Assembly: GCA_002314145.1 (NCBI GenBank)
Contig: DCCG01000009.1
Location: 62,001 to 126,000, forward strand
Direction of reading: 5' to 3'
DNA from: Thalassolituus sp. UBA1087
Lineage (GTDB): Bacteria; Pseudomonadota; Gammaproteobacteria; Pseudomonadales; Oceanobacteraceae
DNA length: 64,000 nucleotides
A model generated the notes under the pieces. That model did no database searches, was not told where the DNA came from, and saw only the letters and a list, made by a program, of their open reading frames with translations. Made by a program: the position numbers and the translations under genes. Position 1 is the first letter of the stretch, and each line of letters starts with the position of its first letter. Positions 52,078-60,655 of this stretch are shown here, one piece after another.

Positions 52078-52091
52078 TCTGAAGGTCATCC

Positions 52092-52871
52092 ATGCTGGAA
52101 ATTGATGCACTGGAAGTCAGCCACTGGATATCACGTTATCTGTATCCGTTCGCGCGTATTTCCGGCATGTTAATGGTTATGCCATTGATTGGCTCGCAAA
52201 TGGTGCCTATGCAGATACGCCTGCTGCTGGCCGTCGCCATTACCCTGGTGATTGTGCCGGTTTTGCCACCACTTCCCCATGTTGATGCGCTGTCTCTGGG
52301 GTCTCTGATTATTATTCTGCAGCAGTTACTGATCGGTATCGCCATTGGTTTTGTGGTCGAAATAGTCACTCAGGTTTTTGTTATTGCCGGACAGCTGATC
52401 GCGATGCAGACTGGCCTGGGGATCGCCACCACCGTCGATCCTTCTCAGGGCGCCTCGGTTGTTGTTATCAGCCAATGGCTGTTGTTTCTGATCAGCCTTA
52501 TTTTTCTGTCTTTGAATGGCCATCTGGTGCTGATTGAAATTCTGGCAGACAGTTTCCGTACACTACCTGTGGGGTTTACCGGTCTGAGTGCGGAAACCTT
52601 CGGACTGATCGTCAGCTGGAGTGGCTGGATGTTTGCGGCCGCGGTAGTGATATCCATCCCGGCCATGACGGCACTGCTGATTGTTAACCTGGCATTCGGT
52701 GTGATGACACGGGCAGCGCCACAGCTGAATATTTTTGCACTGGGTTTTCCCGTCACTATGATCGTGGGCTTATTTATTCTCTGGCTTACCATGAGTGATA
52801 TGGCACAGAGTTTTCAAGGCTATATGGAAATCTTATTTGAATTCATCAAGAAATTGACGGAGATTTCCTGA
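52092..52871 (+). CDS. fliR: Flagellar export gate protein FliR
   Basis: A 259-residue membrane protein that completes the FliPQR gate. It has about six membrane helices; the stretch FARISGMLMVMPLIGSQMVP at the start and GQLIAMQTGLGIATTVDPSQG in the middle mark FliR. Its stop overlaps the flhB start (TGATG). Confidence 0.96.
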   Translation: MLEIDALEVSHWISRYLYPFARISGMLMVMPLIGSQMVPMQIRLLLAVAITLVIVPVLPPLPHVDALSLGSLIIILQQLLIGIAIGFVVEIVTQVFVIAGQLIAMQTGLGIATTVDPSQGASVVVISQWLLFLISLIFLSLNGHLVLIEILADSFRTLPVGFTGLSAETFGLIVSWSGWMFAAAVVISIPAMTALLIVNLAFGVMTRAAPQLNIFALGFPVTMIVGLFILWLTMSDMAQSFQGYMEILFEFIKKLTEIS

Positions 52872-54016
52872 TGGCAGAAGAAACCGGCCAGGAAAAAACC
52901 GAAGAACCCACGCCCCGAAAACTTGAAAAAGCCAGGGAAGAGGGGCAGATACCGCGTTCCAAAGAACTCAACACCACCATGGTGCTGGTTCTCGGAGCGG
53001 TGGGGCTGTTGTTCTTTGGCCCCTGGATGGCAGAGCGCATGAATAATGTCGCTTTGTTCGCTTTTTCGCTTGAGCGCAGCGCGGCCTACGATACCAGTGT
53101 TATGGCCAATCACCTGAGTGCTTCGGCCTATGAGGCTACGCTGGCGTTAGCGCCATGGCTGGTTATTGTGTTACTGGCCGCATTATTTGGCCCGATGGGG
53201 TTGGGCGGCTGGATGTTTTCGTCCAAAGCCCTGGCGCCTAAGCTGAACCGGCTTAATCCTCTGAGTGGATTAAAACGTATGTTCTCTGCCAATTCTCTGG
53301 TGGAGCTGTTTAAATCCTGGGGCAAGGTTCTGGTCGTCGGACTGATGGCCTGGCTAGTGCTGGGATTCTACTTTAATGACACTATGATGCTGCTGCGAAA
53401 AGATGTTGAACCCGCCATTGAAGGTTCGGTTCACATTATTATCTGGAGCGTTATTTTATTGTGTTTATCCACGGCCTTAATTGCCATTGTGGATGTCCCC
53501 TGGCAGATCTACAGCCACACCAAAAAACTGCGCATGACCATGCAGGAAATCAAGGACGAATATAAAGAAAGCGAAGGGCGGCCGGAAGTCAAAAGTAAAA
53601 TCCGCCAACTGCAGCGCGAAGTGGCCCAGCGCCGTATGATGGCAGATGTACCCAGCGCCGATGTGGTAATTACCAACCCGACTCACTATTCCGTGGCATT
53701 GCGTTATGAAGCCGGTGAGATGCGGGCTCCTTCCATGGTGGCTAAAGGAGCCGATCAGGCGGCCTTAAAAATCCGTGAAATTGCCAAAGAGAATAATGTG
53801 CCACAGATGCAGGCGCCACCCCTGGCGCGGGCACTCTATACCCACTGTAAGGTCGGCGAAGAAATTCCCGAAGGGCTGTACGTCGCGGTGGCACAGGTGC
53901 TGGCTTATATGTATCAGATGGATATGTATGTGAAAGGGCGCGGACCTAAACCGGAACGTAAACCGGATATGCCGATTCCACAGGATCTGCGTGTCGATCC
54001 TGATCCTCAGGACTGA
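52871..54016 (+). CDS. flhB: Flagellar export switch protein FlhB
   Basis: A 381-residue export protein that switches from rod/hook to filament substrates by self-cleavage. Four membrane helices occupy residues about 30-215. The self-cleaving NPTH motif is at VITNPTHYSVALRY (near residue 270). The soluble C-terminal part (ENNVPQMQAPPLARALYTHC) is standard. It ends the fliL-flhB run. Confidence 0.97.
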   Translation: MAEETGQEKTEEPTPRKLEKAREEGQIPRSKELNTTMVLVLGAVGLLFFGPWMAERMNNVALFAFSLERSAAYDTSVMANHLSASAYEATLALAPWLVIVLLAALFGPMGLGGWMFSSKALAPKLNRLNPLSGLKRMFSANSLVELFKSWGKVLVVGLMAWLVLGFYFNDTMMLLRKDVEPAIEGSVHIIIWSVILLCLSTALIAIVDVPWQIYSHTKKLRMTMQEIKDEYKESEGRPEVKSKIRQLQREVAQRRMMADVPSADVVITNPTHYSVALRYEAGEMRAPSMVAKGADQAALKIREIAKENNVPQMQAPPLARALYTHCKVGEEIPEGLYVAVAQVLAYMYQMDMYVKGRGPKPERKPDMPIPQDLRVDPDPQD

Positions 54017-54074
54017 GCCCGTATTTGCCGCAATGATTAGCCCGGATAATGTTTTTTTGTTACCGGAATGTAAA

Positions 54075-54091
54075 CCGGAAAGGTTCTTGCA
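54075..54091 (+). promoter_or_regulatory. Sigma-54 promoter for flhA
   Basis: CCGGAAAGGTTCTTGCA with GG at 54077-54078 and GC at 54089-54090; the TTGCA half is perfect, the -24 half is weaker. About 40 bases before the flhA ATG. Confidence 0.7.
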
Positions 54092-54130
54092 AAGTCAGTG
54101 CTATTGATGGATTTCTGGCGGAATTAACCT

Positions 54131-56332
54131 ATGGCGACAGCCACAAAAGATCAGATTCTGGGGTCACTGCGCAGCGGTGCCGGGATGTTGGCGCAGGGCA
54201 ATCTGAGTATTCCTGTGATGCTGCTGGTATTGCTGGGCATGATGACCCTGCCATTACCGCCTTTTCTGCTGGATACTTTTTTTACTTTTAATATTGCCCT
54301 TTCCATCGTCGTATTACTGGTCAGTGTTTACGCCAAACGCCCGCTCGACTTTGCTATTTTTCCCACCATTCTGCTGGTCGCCACGCTGTTGCGTCTGGCG
54401 CTTAACGTGGCCTCGACCCGGGTCGTTCTGATGTATGGTCACGAAGGCGGGGATGCCGCCGGCCGGGTGATTGAAGCCTTCGGTGAAGTACTGATCGGCG
54501 GCAACTACGCAGTGGGTCTGGTGGTGTTTATGATTCTGATGATCATCAACTTTGTGGTGGTCACCAAAGGGGCGGGACGGGTTTCTGAGGTATCAGCACG
54601 TTTTACGCTGGATGCCATGCCGGGTAAACAGATGGCCATTGATGCTGACCTGAACGCCGGCCTGATCGATGCGGATCAGGCCAAGCAACGGCGCTCTGAT
54701 ATTGCTGCCGAAGCCGATTTTTATGGCGCGATGGACGGTGCCAGTAAATTCGTAAAAGGCGATGCCGTCGCCGGTATTCTGATTCTGATTATCAACGTCG
54801 TGGGCGGTTTCGCAATTGGTATGGCTCAGCATGGCCTGACCTTCGGTGACGCTGTGTCCGCTTACACGCTGCTGGCCATCGGTGACGGTCTGGTCGCTCA
54901 GATTCCTTCATTATTACTGTCAACCGCGACCGCTATTATGGTGACCCGTAACGGTAACGACGAAGACATGGGCCAACAGGTGTTCGGTCAGATGTTTTCC
55001 TCTTCCCGGGCATTGGCTGTATCGGCCGGACTGATGGCATTGATGGGGTCCGTGCCGGGTATGCCGCATACTGTTTTTCTTGGCGCGGCGCTGGTTGCCG
55101 GTGTTGTTGCTTACTACATTCGCTGGAATAAAGAAGGCGGTAAGGTCGGTGATAAAATTGCCCGTAAATTGGGAGTGGCCTCGAAAACACCGGAAAGCCT
55201 GCCGGCTCCGGCCGGTGGTAATGCGTTAGCGGCACCGAAAGAAAAAGCCGAAGCAGCCATCAAACAGATGGAAGTCAAAGAACTGGGTTGGGACGATGTG
55301 GAACCGGTTGACCGCGTTGGTCTGGAAGTCGGTTACCGCCTTATTCCTCTGGTGGATAAAAATCAGGGGGGGCAGCTGCTCAACCGCATAAAAGGCGTGC
55401 GCCGCAAGCTCTCCCAGGAGCTGGGCTTTCTGATGCCCTCCGTGCATATACGTGACAATCTCGACCTGTTGCCTAACCAATACCGCATTACCCTGATGGG
55501 CGTTACGCTGGCGGAAGCCGAGATTTTCCCGGAACGGGAAATGGCCATTAACCCGGGCCAGGTATTCGGCAAAATAGACGGGCAGCCAACCCGGGACCCG
55601 GCATTTGGTCTGGACGCTTTCTGGATCGACAGCGATAAAAAAGACCGCGCCCAGACTCTGGGGTATACCGTGGTGGATGCCAGTACGGTGGTGGCAACCC
55701 ACCTGAATCAGAAACTGCAGCGTCATGCCCATGAATTGCTGGGCCATGAAGATGTTCAGAAACTGGTGGATATGCTGGCTAAATCGTCGCCGAAACTGGC
55801 CGAAGAACTGGTGCCCAATACCATCAACGTGAGCCAGCTGCTGGGTGTCCTGCAAAACCTCTTACGTGAACATGTGCCCATCCGGGATATGCGTTCAATT
55901 GCCGAGTCTTTGGCGAATTTCAGTGGCCAGAGTCAAGATATCGCCGCCATGACCACGGTGGCCCGCCTGTCGTTGAGCCGCATGATCGTCCAGAACATCT
56001 TTGGTAACGAGGATCAGCTGGTAGTCATGACGCTGGATCCGTCACTGGAACAGTTGTTGCTTAAGTCACTACAACAGAGTGCCCAGCAGGGAATACAGAA
56101 TGGCCTGGTACTGGAACCGGCGATGGCTGAAACACTGCAGCGCTCACTGAGCGAAGCCGTGGAAGCTCAGGAAGCCGCCGGGCGTCCGGCGGTATTGCTG
56201 GTTACCACCCAACTGCGGCCTGCGATGGCACAGTTTGTCCGCAACAGTATGGATCAGCTGCATGTACTGGCTTATCAGGAAATTCCGGACAACAAAAGTA
56301 TTACGATTGTCGCCAGTATTGGCGGTAAGTAA
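54131..56332 (+). CDS. flhA: Flagellar export gate protein FlhA
   Basis: A 733-residue protein that forms the nonameric ring of the export gate. Residues about 25-330 hold eight membrane helices with the FHIPEP-type region (RFTLDAMPGKQMAIDADLNAG). The cytoplasmic domain (about 380-733) includes NQYRITLMGVTLAEAEIFPE. A GGCGGAATTAACCT leader is weak in ribosome-site terms, but the start matches relatives. It is 13 to 20 bases before flhF. Confidence 0.97.
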   Translation: MATATKDQILGSLRSGAGMLAQGNLSIPVMLLVLLGMMTLPLPPFLLDTFFTFNIALSIVVLLVSVYAKRPLDFAIFPTILLVATLLRLALNVASTRVVLMYGHEGGDAAGRVIEAFGEVLIGGNYAVGLVVFMILMIINFVVVTKGAGRVSEVSARFTLDAMPGKQMAIDADLNAGLIDADQAKQRRSDIAAEADFYGAMDGASKFVKGDAVAGILILIINVVGGFAIGMAQHGLTFGDAVSAYTLLAIGDGLVAQIPSLLLSTATAIMVTRNGNDEDMGQQVFGQMFSSSRALAVSAGLMALMGSVPGMPHTVFLGAALVAGVVAYYIRWNKEGGKVGDKIARKLGVASKTPESLPAPAGGNALAAPKEKAEAAIKQMEVKELGWDDVEPVDRVGLEVGYRLIPLVDKNQGGQLLNRIKGVRRKLSQELGFLMPSVHIRDNLDLLPNQYRITLMGVTLAEAEIFPEREMAINPGQVFGKIDGQPTRDPAFGLDAFWIDSDKKDRAQTLGYTVVDASTVVATHLNQKLQRHAHELLGHEDVQKLVDMLAKSSPKLAEELVPNTINVSQLLGVLQNLLREHVPIRDMRSIAESLANFSGQSQDIAAMTTVARLSLSRMIVQNIFGNEDQLVVMTLDPSLEQLLLKSLQQSAQQGIQNGLVLEPAMAETLQRSLSEAVEAQEAAGRPAVLLVTTQLRPAMAQFVRNSMDQLHVLAYQEIPDNKSITIVASIGGK

Positions 56333-56351
56333 GCCATGATGAGAGATGGAT

Positions 56352-57725
56352 ATGAAAGTTAAACGCTTTACCGCTGCCAATATGCAAATTGCTCTGCGCA
56401 TGGTTTCCCAGGAGCTGGGAGCGGATGCCGTGATTCTGTCCAGCAAAAAAGTAAATGATGGTATCGAAGTCGTGGCGGCACTGGATTACCACTCCGAACA
56501 GGATGCCGGGAGCCCGGAGATTGAACGCCAGCTGCGGTTGCAGTCTGAGCTTGAAGAAGCGAAACAGGCCTCCCGTGAAGCGGTGAATGAACACCCGCAG
56601 CGCCAGCGCCGTACCGAATTTGCCAGCCGCTCGGATGTCAGCAGCCGGGAAGGGCTGGAAGCAGTACTGAATGGTTTAAAAAATGATTCCTTCAGCACGC
56701 CGCCGGCGGCTGAAAAACCAGCGTCAACGCCTGCCGCTGCAGACCCCCCCCGGCGGCGTGAAACCGACCGCGATGAAAGTTGGTACAGCAACGCGCTGGC
56801 ACAGATGAGCGGGGAACTGAAAGAACTCAAAGACTGGCTGGTGAGCCATCAGGGCAGCGCCTGGGACAGCAGCCGGCCGATGACCTGGCAACAGTCGCAG
56901 CTCTGGCAGCGTTGTCAGGATGTGGGGCTGGAGCCAGCCTGGGCTGACCGTATTGCCAGCCGTCTTGATACTGATATGTCACTGGATGATGCCTGGGAGC
57001 AGGCGCTGAAACTGGTGGCCAGCGATATACCGGTAGCCCCTGCCGGGTTACTGGAGCGGGGCGGCGTTTTCGCACTGGTTGGCCCTACCGGGGCCGGAAA
57101 AACCACCACCATAGGTAAACTGGCGGCGCAGTTCGTTATCCGTCACGGTAAAGAGTCCGTGGCGTTTGTCACCCTGGACAGCTACCGGGTGGCGGCTCAC
57201 GACCAGCTGAAAACTTTTTCCCGGCTGTTAGGCGTGGACCTGCATATTGTTCCGCCAGGACAGGCGGTCAGCAAAGTGATGGCCAAACTGAAAGATAAAA
57301 AGCTGGTTCTGGTCGATACAGCCGGACTTGCCAGTCAGGATCCACATTTCAGCGTGCAATTGTCTATGCTTAAGGAAGCCGGGCCGCGCCTGAAAAAACT
57401 TCTGGTCCTGCCACTGACCAGTCAGGGCCGCTGCCTGCAGGAAAATTTTGAACATTACAAAGCTGTTGGGTTAACCGGCTGCGTTTATACCAAACTGGAT
57501 GAATGCTTCAGTCTTGGACCTGCGCTCAGCATTTCAGCGCTGACGCATCTGCCTGTCGCACTGGTGACAGACGGTCCACATATTCCCGACGATGTGCATT
57601 ACCCGGATGCCGCTAAGCTGGTGAAACTTGCCGAACAGATGGCACGCATGGCAAAAACCCGCTGGCAGGCCGCTGAAGCGATGAATATCGCCAATCAGCA
57701 ATCCGGCATTCAACATGGAGCATGA
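56352..57725 (+). CDS. flhF: Flagellar placement GTPase FlhF
   Basis: A 457-residue SRP-type GTPase that puts the flagellum at the pole. The ATG at 56352 (MKVKRFTAANMQIAL, GAGAG 6 bases upstream) is preferred over 56346. A basic/acidic N-terminal region is followed by the G domain with GPTGAGKTTTIGKLAAQF (near residue 245), LVDTAG and TKLDE. The DSYRVAAHDQLKTF motif is typical. It overlaps fleN by 11 bases. Confidence 0.96.
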   Translation: MKVKRFTAANMQIALRMVSQELGADAVILSSKKVNDGIEVVAALDYHSEQDAGSPEIERQLRLQSELEEAKQASREAVNEHPQRQRRTEFASRSDVSSREGLEAVLNGLKNDSFSTPPAAEKPASTPAAADPPRRRETDRDESWYSNALAQMSGELKELKDWLVSHQGSAWDSSRPMTWQQSQLWQRCQDVGLEPAWADRIASRLDTDMSLDDAWEQALKLVASDIPVAPAGLLERGGVFALVGPTGAGKTTTIGKLAAQFVIRHGKESVAFVTLDSYRVAAHDQLKTFSRLLGVDLHIVPPGQAVSKVMAKLKDKKLVLVDTAGLASQDPHFSVQLSMLKEAGPRLKKLLVLPLTSQGRCLQENFEHYKAVGLTGCVYTKLDECFSLGPALSISALTHLPVALVTDGPHIPDDVHYPDAAKLVKLAEQMARMAKTRWQAAEAMNIANQQSGIQHGA

Positions 57726-58551
57726 GAAATTTATGGCAAGGCGTCCTGTACAGGTGATTGCAGTTACCGGTGGCAAAGGCGGTGTTGGTAAGAGTAATGT
57801 CTCAGTTAATCTGGCCATTGCGTTGTCAGAGATGGGGCGCAGGGTCGTGGTGCTGGACGCCGACCTTGGGCTGGCCAACATTGATATTCTGTTAGGTATC
57901 AGTGCCAACAAAACCATCGAAAATGTGCTCAGAGGCGAATGTGACCTGAGAGAAATTATGGTCAAAGGGCCGGGTGGCATCCGTATTGTTCCGGCATCAT
58001 CCGGCACACAGAAATTATCCCAGCTGAATTCCATGGAACACGCCGGACTGATTCAGGCGTTCAGTGACCTGGGCGACGATATTGATGTCCTGATCGTGGA
58101 TACCGCCGCCGGTATTTCCGATACCGTATTGAGTTTTGTGCGTGCATCTCAGGAAGTCATCATGGTGGTCACTGATGAGCCTACCTCCATCACCGATGCG
58201 TACGCACAGATTAAACTGCTTAACCGCGATTACGGTATGTTCCGCTTCCGGATTGTTGCCAACATGGTGCGTACGCCGCAGGAAGGCAATGCGCTGTTTG
58301 CCAAGCTGACAAAAGTCACCGACCGTTTTCTTGAAGTGGCATTGCAATACGTGGGAGCAATTCCGCAGGATGATGCGGTCAAGCGTGCTGTGCAGCGTCA
58401 GAAAGCGGTGGTAGAAGCCTACCCGAGAGCGAAGGCTTCCACGGCATTCCGTGCGCTGGCCAAAAAAGTCGATGCCTGGCCGTTGCCATCAACGCCCCGT
58501 GGCCATCTTGAGTTTTTCGTGGACCGGCTTGTTCAGGAAGTCGGGGCATGA
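57715..58551 (+). CDS. fleN: Flagellar number regulator FleN (FlhG), MinD-like ATPase
   Basis: A 278-residue ATPase that limits flagellar number by restraining FleQ. The deviant Walker A is AVTGGKGGVGKSNVSVNLA (near residue 13-30), and VLDADLGLANIDILLG and LIVDTAAGISD follow. The C-terminus carries a membrane-targeting helix (GHLEFFVDRLVQEV). The start may be ATG 57715 or the better-spaced ATG 57733 (MARRPVQVIAVTGG). Confidence 0.96.
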   Translation: MEHEKFMARRPVQVIAVTGGKGGVGKSNVSVNLAIALSEMGRRVVVLDADLGLANIDILLGISANKTIENVLRGECDLREIMVKGPGGIRIVPASSGTQKLSQLNSMEHAGLIQAFSDLGDDIDVLIVDTAAGISDTVLSFVRASQEVIMVVTDEPTSITDAYAQIKLLNRDYGMFRFRIVANMVRTPQEGNALFAKLTKVTDRFLEVALQYVGAIPQDDAVKRAVQRQKAVVEAYPRAKASTAFRALAKKVDAWPLPSTPRGHLEFFVDRLVQEVGA

Positions 58552-58580
58552 GTCTGTGTAAGCGTTAAAACAGGCCCCCA

Positions 58581-59312
58581 ATGTCTGCAGGAAGTTCACT
58601 TGTGTATTCAGACGTACAGAATCAGGATTTTGACGAGTTAGTGCGGCAGCACGCGACTCTGGTAAAGCGCATTGCCCATCATATGCTGGGGCGCCTGCCG
58701 GACAGTGTGCAGCTTGACGACCTGATCCAGGCCGGCATGATCGGCCTGCTGGAGGCGTCACGTAAGTACGATGGTGGAAAAGGGGCCAGCTTTGAAACCT
58801 ATGCCGGTATCCGTATCCGCGGTGCCATGCTGGATGAAATCCGCCGTGGTGACTGGGCGCCGAGATCGGTGCACCGCAATTCCCGCCGCATCAGTGATGC
58901 CATCAAGCAGATTGAAAGCGAAAAAGGCCGGGATGCCGAAGATGGCGAAGTGGCCGAGTTTCTGGGGATATCCCAGGATGAGTATCATGCGATACTGAAA
59001 GACAGCGCCGGCTGTCGCCTGTTCAGCTTTGAAGAAGTGCTGGAAAAGAGTGATGCCGGTTTTGATGTCTTTGAAGATGATTCCCCCAACCCGCTGGATG
59101 GCATCGAGCGGGACTCCTTCCGCAAACAGCTGGCTGAAGCCATTCAGACACTGCCCGAACGCGAACAGCTGGTGCTGGCTCTGTACTATGACGAAGAGCT
59201 TAATCTGAAAGAGATCGGCGCGGTACTGGGTGTCAGCGAATCCCGCGTCAGTCAGCTGCACAGTCAGGCGGCCCACCGCCTGCGCGCCCGACTGGGCGGC
59301 TGGGTCGCCTGA
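58581..59312 (+). CDS. fliA: Flagellar sigma factor FliA (sigma-28)
   Basis: A 243-residue sigma factor that reads the fliC, fliD and fliS promoters found in this window. Region 2 is present (DLIQAGMIGLLEASRKYD, ASFETYAGIRIRGAMLDEIRR), with a 3 and region 4 (NLKEIGAVLGVSESRVSQLHSQA) following. Length is normal. It is 30 bases after fleN, typical flhF-fleN-fliA order. The anti-sigma FlgM is not in the window. Confidence 0.97.
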   Translation: MSAGSSLVYSDVQNQDFDELVRQHATLVKRIAHHMLGRLPDSVQLDDLIQAGMIGLLEASRKYDGGKGASFETYAGIRIRGAMLDEIRRGDWAPRSVHRNSRRISDAIKQIESEKGRDAEDGEVAEFLGISQDEYHAILKDSAGCRLFSFEEVLEKSDAGFDVFEDDSPNPLDGIERDSFRKQLAEAIQTLPEREQLVLALYYDEELNLKEIGAVLGVSESRVSQLHSQAAHRLRARLGGWVA

Positions 59313-59389
59313 CAGCCGCCGCCATGCAGGCCATGCCCTGTGCCTTAAAAATACCATCCTGCCGGGTTTGTTTCTGGATAAAGCGATAA

Positions 59390-59411
59390 CTGCGTCTACA
59401 CTAAATCTTAG
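59390..59411 (+). promoter_or_regulatory. Candidate sigma-70/sigma-S type promoter for cheY
   Basis: CTGCGTCTACACTAAATC: CTACACT at 59396-59402 is a good sigma-S-like -10; no strong -35. The block CTGCGTCTA is also found before the second che operon. The 140-base gap from fliA contains nothing else obvious. Confidence 0.4.
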
Positions 59412-59452
59412 GAACGACTTGGAATATAGAAAGTCGATTACTGGAGGTCGTT

Positions 59453-59839
59453 TTGGACAAAAACATGAAAATTCTCGTTGTCGATGATTTCTCAACAATG
59501 AGACGTATCGTTAAAAACCTGCTGCGTGACCTGGGCTTCACCAATACTCAGGAAGCGGATGACGGGCTGACAGCATTACCGATGTTACAGAACGGGGATT
59601 TCGACTTCCTGGTAACAGACTGGAACATGCCTGGCATGACCGGTCTGGATCTGCTGAAGAAAGTCCGTGAAGACGACAGGCTGAAAACCCTGCCGGTACT
59701 GATGGTGACCGCTGAAGCCAAGCGTGATCAGATCGTAGCGGCGGCTCAGGCCGGTGTTAACGGTTACGTAGTAAAGCCATTTACCGCGGCGGTGCTGAAA
59801 GAAAAGATCGACAAGATCTTTGAACGCGTCGAAGGATAA
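59453..59839 (+). CDS. cheY: Chemotaxis response regulator CheY (flagellar system)
   Basis: A 128-residue receiver that binds FliM to change rotation. The start is TTG 59453, supported by GGAGG 5 bases upstream and by the M-D-K-N-M-K order seen in relatives; the ATG at 59465 is a poor-spaced alternative. Phospho-Asp is residue 56 (FLVTDWNMPGMTG), with D11-D12, Thr in MVTAEA and Lys in YVVKPF. It is 15 bases before cheZ. Confidence 0.95.
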   Translation: MDKNMKILVVDDFSTMRRIVKNLLRDLGFTNTQEADDGLTALPMLQNGDFDFLVTDWNMPGMTGLDLLKKVREDDRLKTLPVLMVTAEAKRDQIVAAAQAGVNGYVVKPFTAAVLKEKIDKIFERVEG

Positions 59840-59854
59840 CAGGAAGGCGACCTG

Positions 59855-60643
59855 ATGGCCGGGACCAATAAAGATAGTGAGGCCGATATCGCCAGCGTTG
59901 GTACTGAAATCCGTGATCTTGCAGAAAGCATGCTCAGGGAAGTAGAGCGCGGTGACTTCGGTAAAGCCGTTGCCCTGGTAAATGATCTTAACCAGGTACG
60001 GGACCGCACGCTGTATGACGAGATCGGCAGGTTGACCCGAGCACTGCACGAGTCGATTAAAAACCTGAAGGTTGACTCGGTGGGTGCTGCTTCAGAAATT
60101 GACAGCACGACCGATAAACTCGAATACGTTCTGGAGATGACGGATAAATCGGCTAACCGGACAATGGATCTGGCTGATGCCGGGATGCCATTGGCTAATG
60201 ATATTAATGAGCGTGCCAATCGTTTATCGGTTGAGTGGAAACGGTTTCTGAATAAAGAACTGAAACCGGATGAATTCCGTGCACTGAGCAAAGATATTAA
60301 TCAGTTTCTGACGGACAGTGCCGAACAGTCGCAGACATTAAAAAGCCAGTTATCCGATATTGTACTGGCACAGGATTTTCAGGATCTGACCGGGCAGGTG
60401 ATACATAAAGTCGCTGCGCTCGTCAAAGATGTAGAAGGCCGGCTGGTACATCTTGTCGCCATGGCCGGAAAAGTTGATTCAATAACAGGAATTACTCACG
60501 CTTACCCCGAGGTTGAGCCTGAGGAGCCAGGAGATGGCGAAAAAACCGTTGCTGCGGAAGGACCGCAGATTGATAAGTCCAATAAAGACGTAGTTGCCAG
60601 CCAGGATGATGTTGATGACTTACTGTCCAGTCTTGGTTTTTAA
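59855..60643 (+). CDS. cheZ: Phospho-CheY phosphatase CheZ
   Basis: A 262-residue phosphatase that ends the CheY signal. The central helix holds LAQDFQDLTGQVIHKV, the catalytic Gln region. The C-terminal peptide VDDLLSSLGF is the CheY-binding tail. It is co-directional with cheY and cheA, 12 bases before cheA. Confidence 0.96.
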   Translation: MAGTNKDSEADIASVGTEIRDLAESMLREVERGDFGKAVALVNDLNQVRDRTLYDEIGRLTRALHESIKNLKVDSVGAASEIDSTTDKLEYVLEMTDKSANRTMDLADAGMPLANDINERANRLSVEWKRFLNKELKPDEFRALSKDINQFLTDSAEQSQTLKSQLSDIVLAQDFQDLTGQVIHKVAALVKDVEGRLVHLVAMAGKVDSITGITHAYPEVEPEEPGDGEKTVAAEGPQIDKSNKDVVASQDDVDDLLSSLGF

Positions 60644-60655
60644 AGGAGCTAACGG

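Noticed and set aside
55226..55855. 209-codon frame antisense to flhA
   Set aside because: Lies wholly within conserved FlhA cytoplasmic domain coding sequence; no ribosome site.
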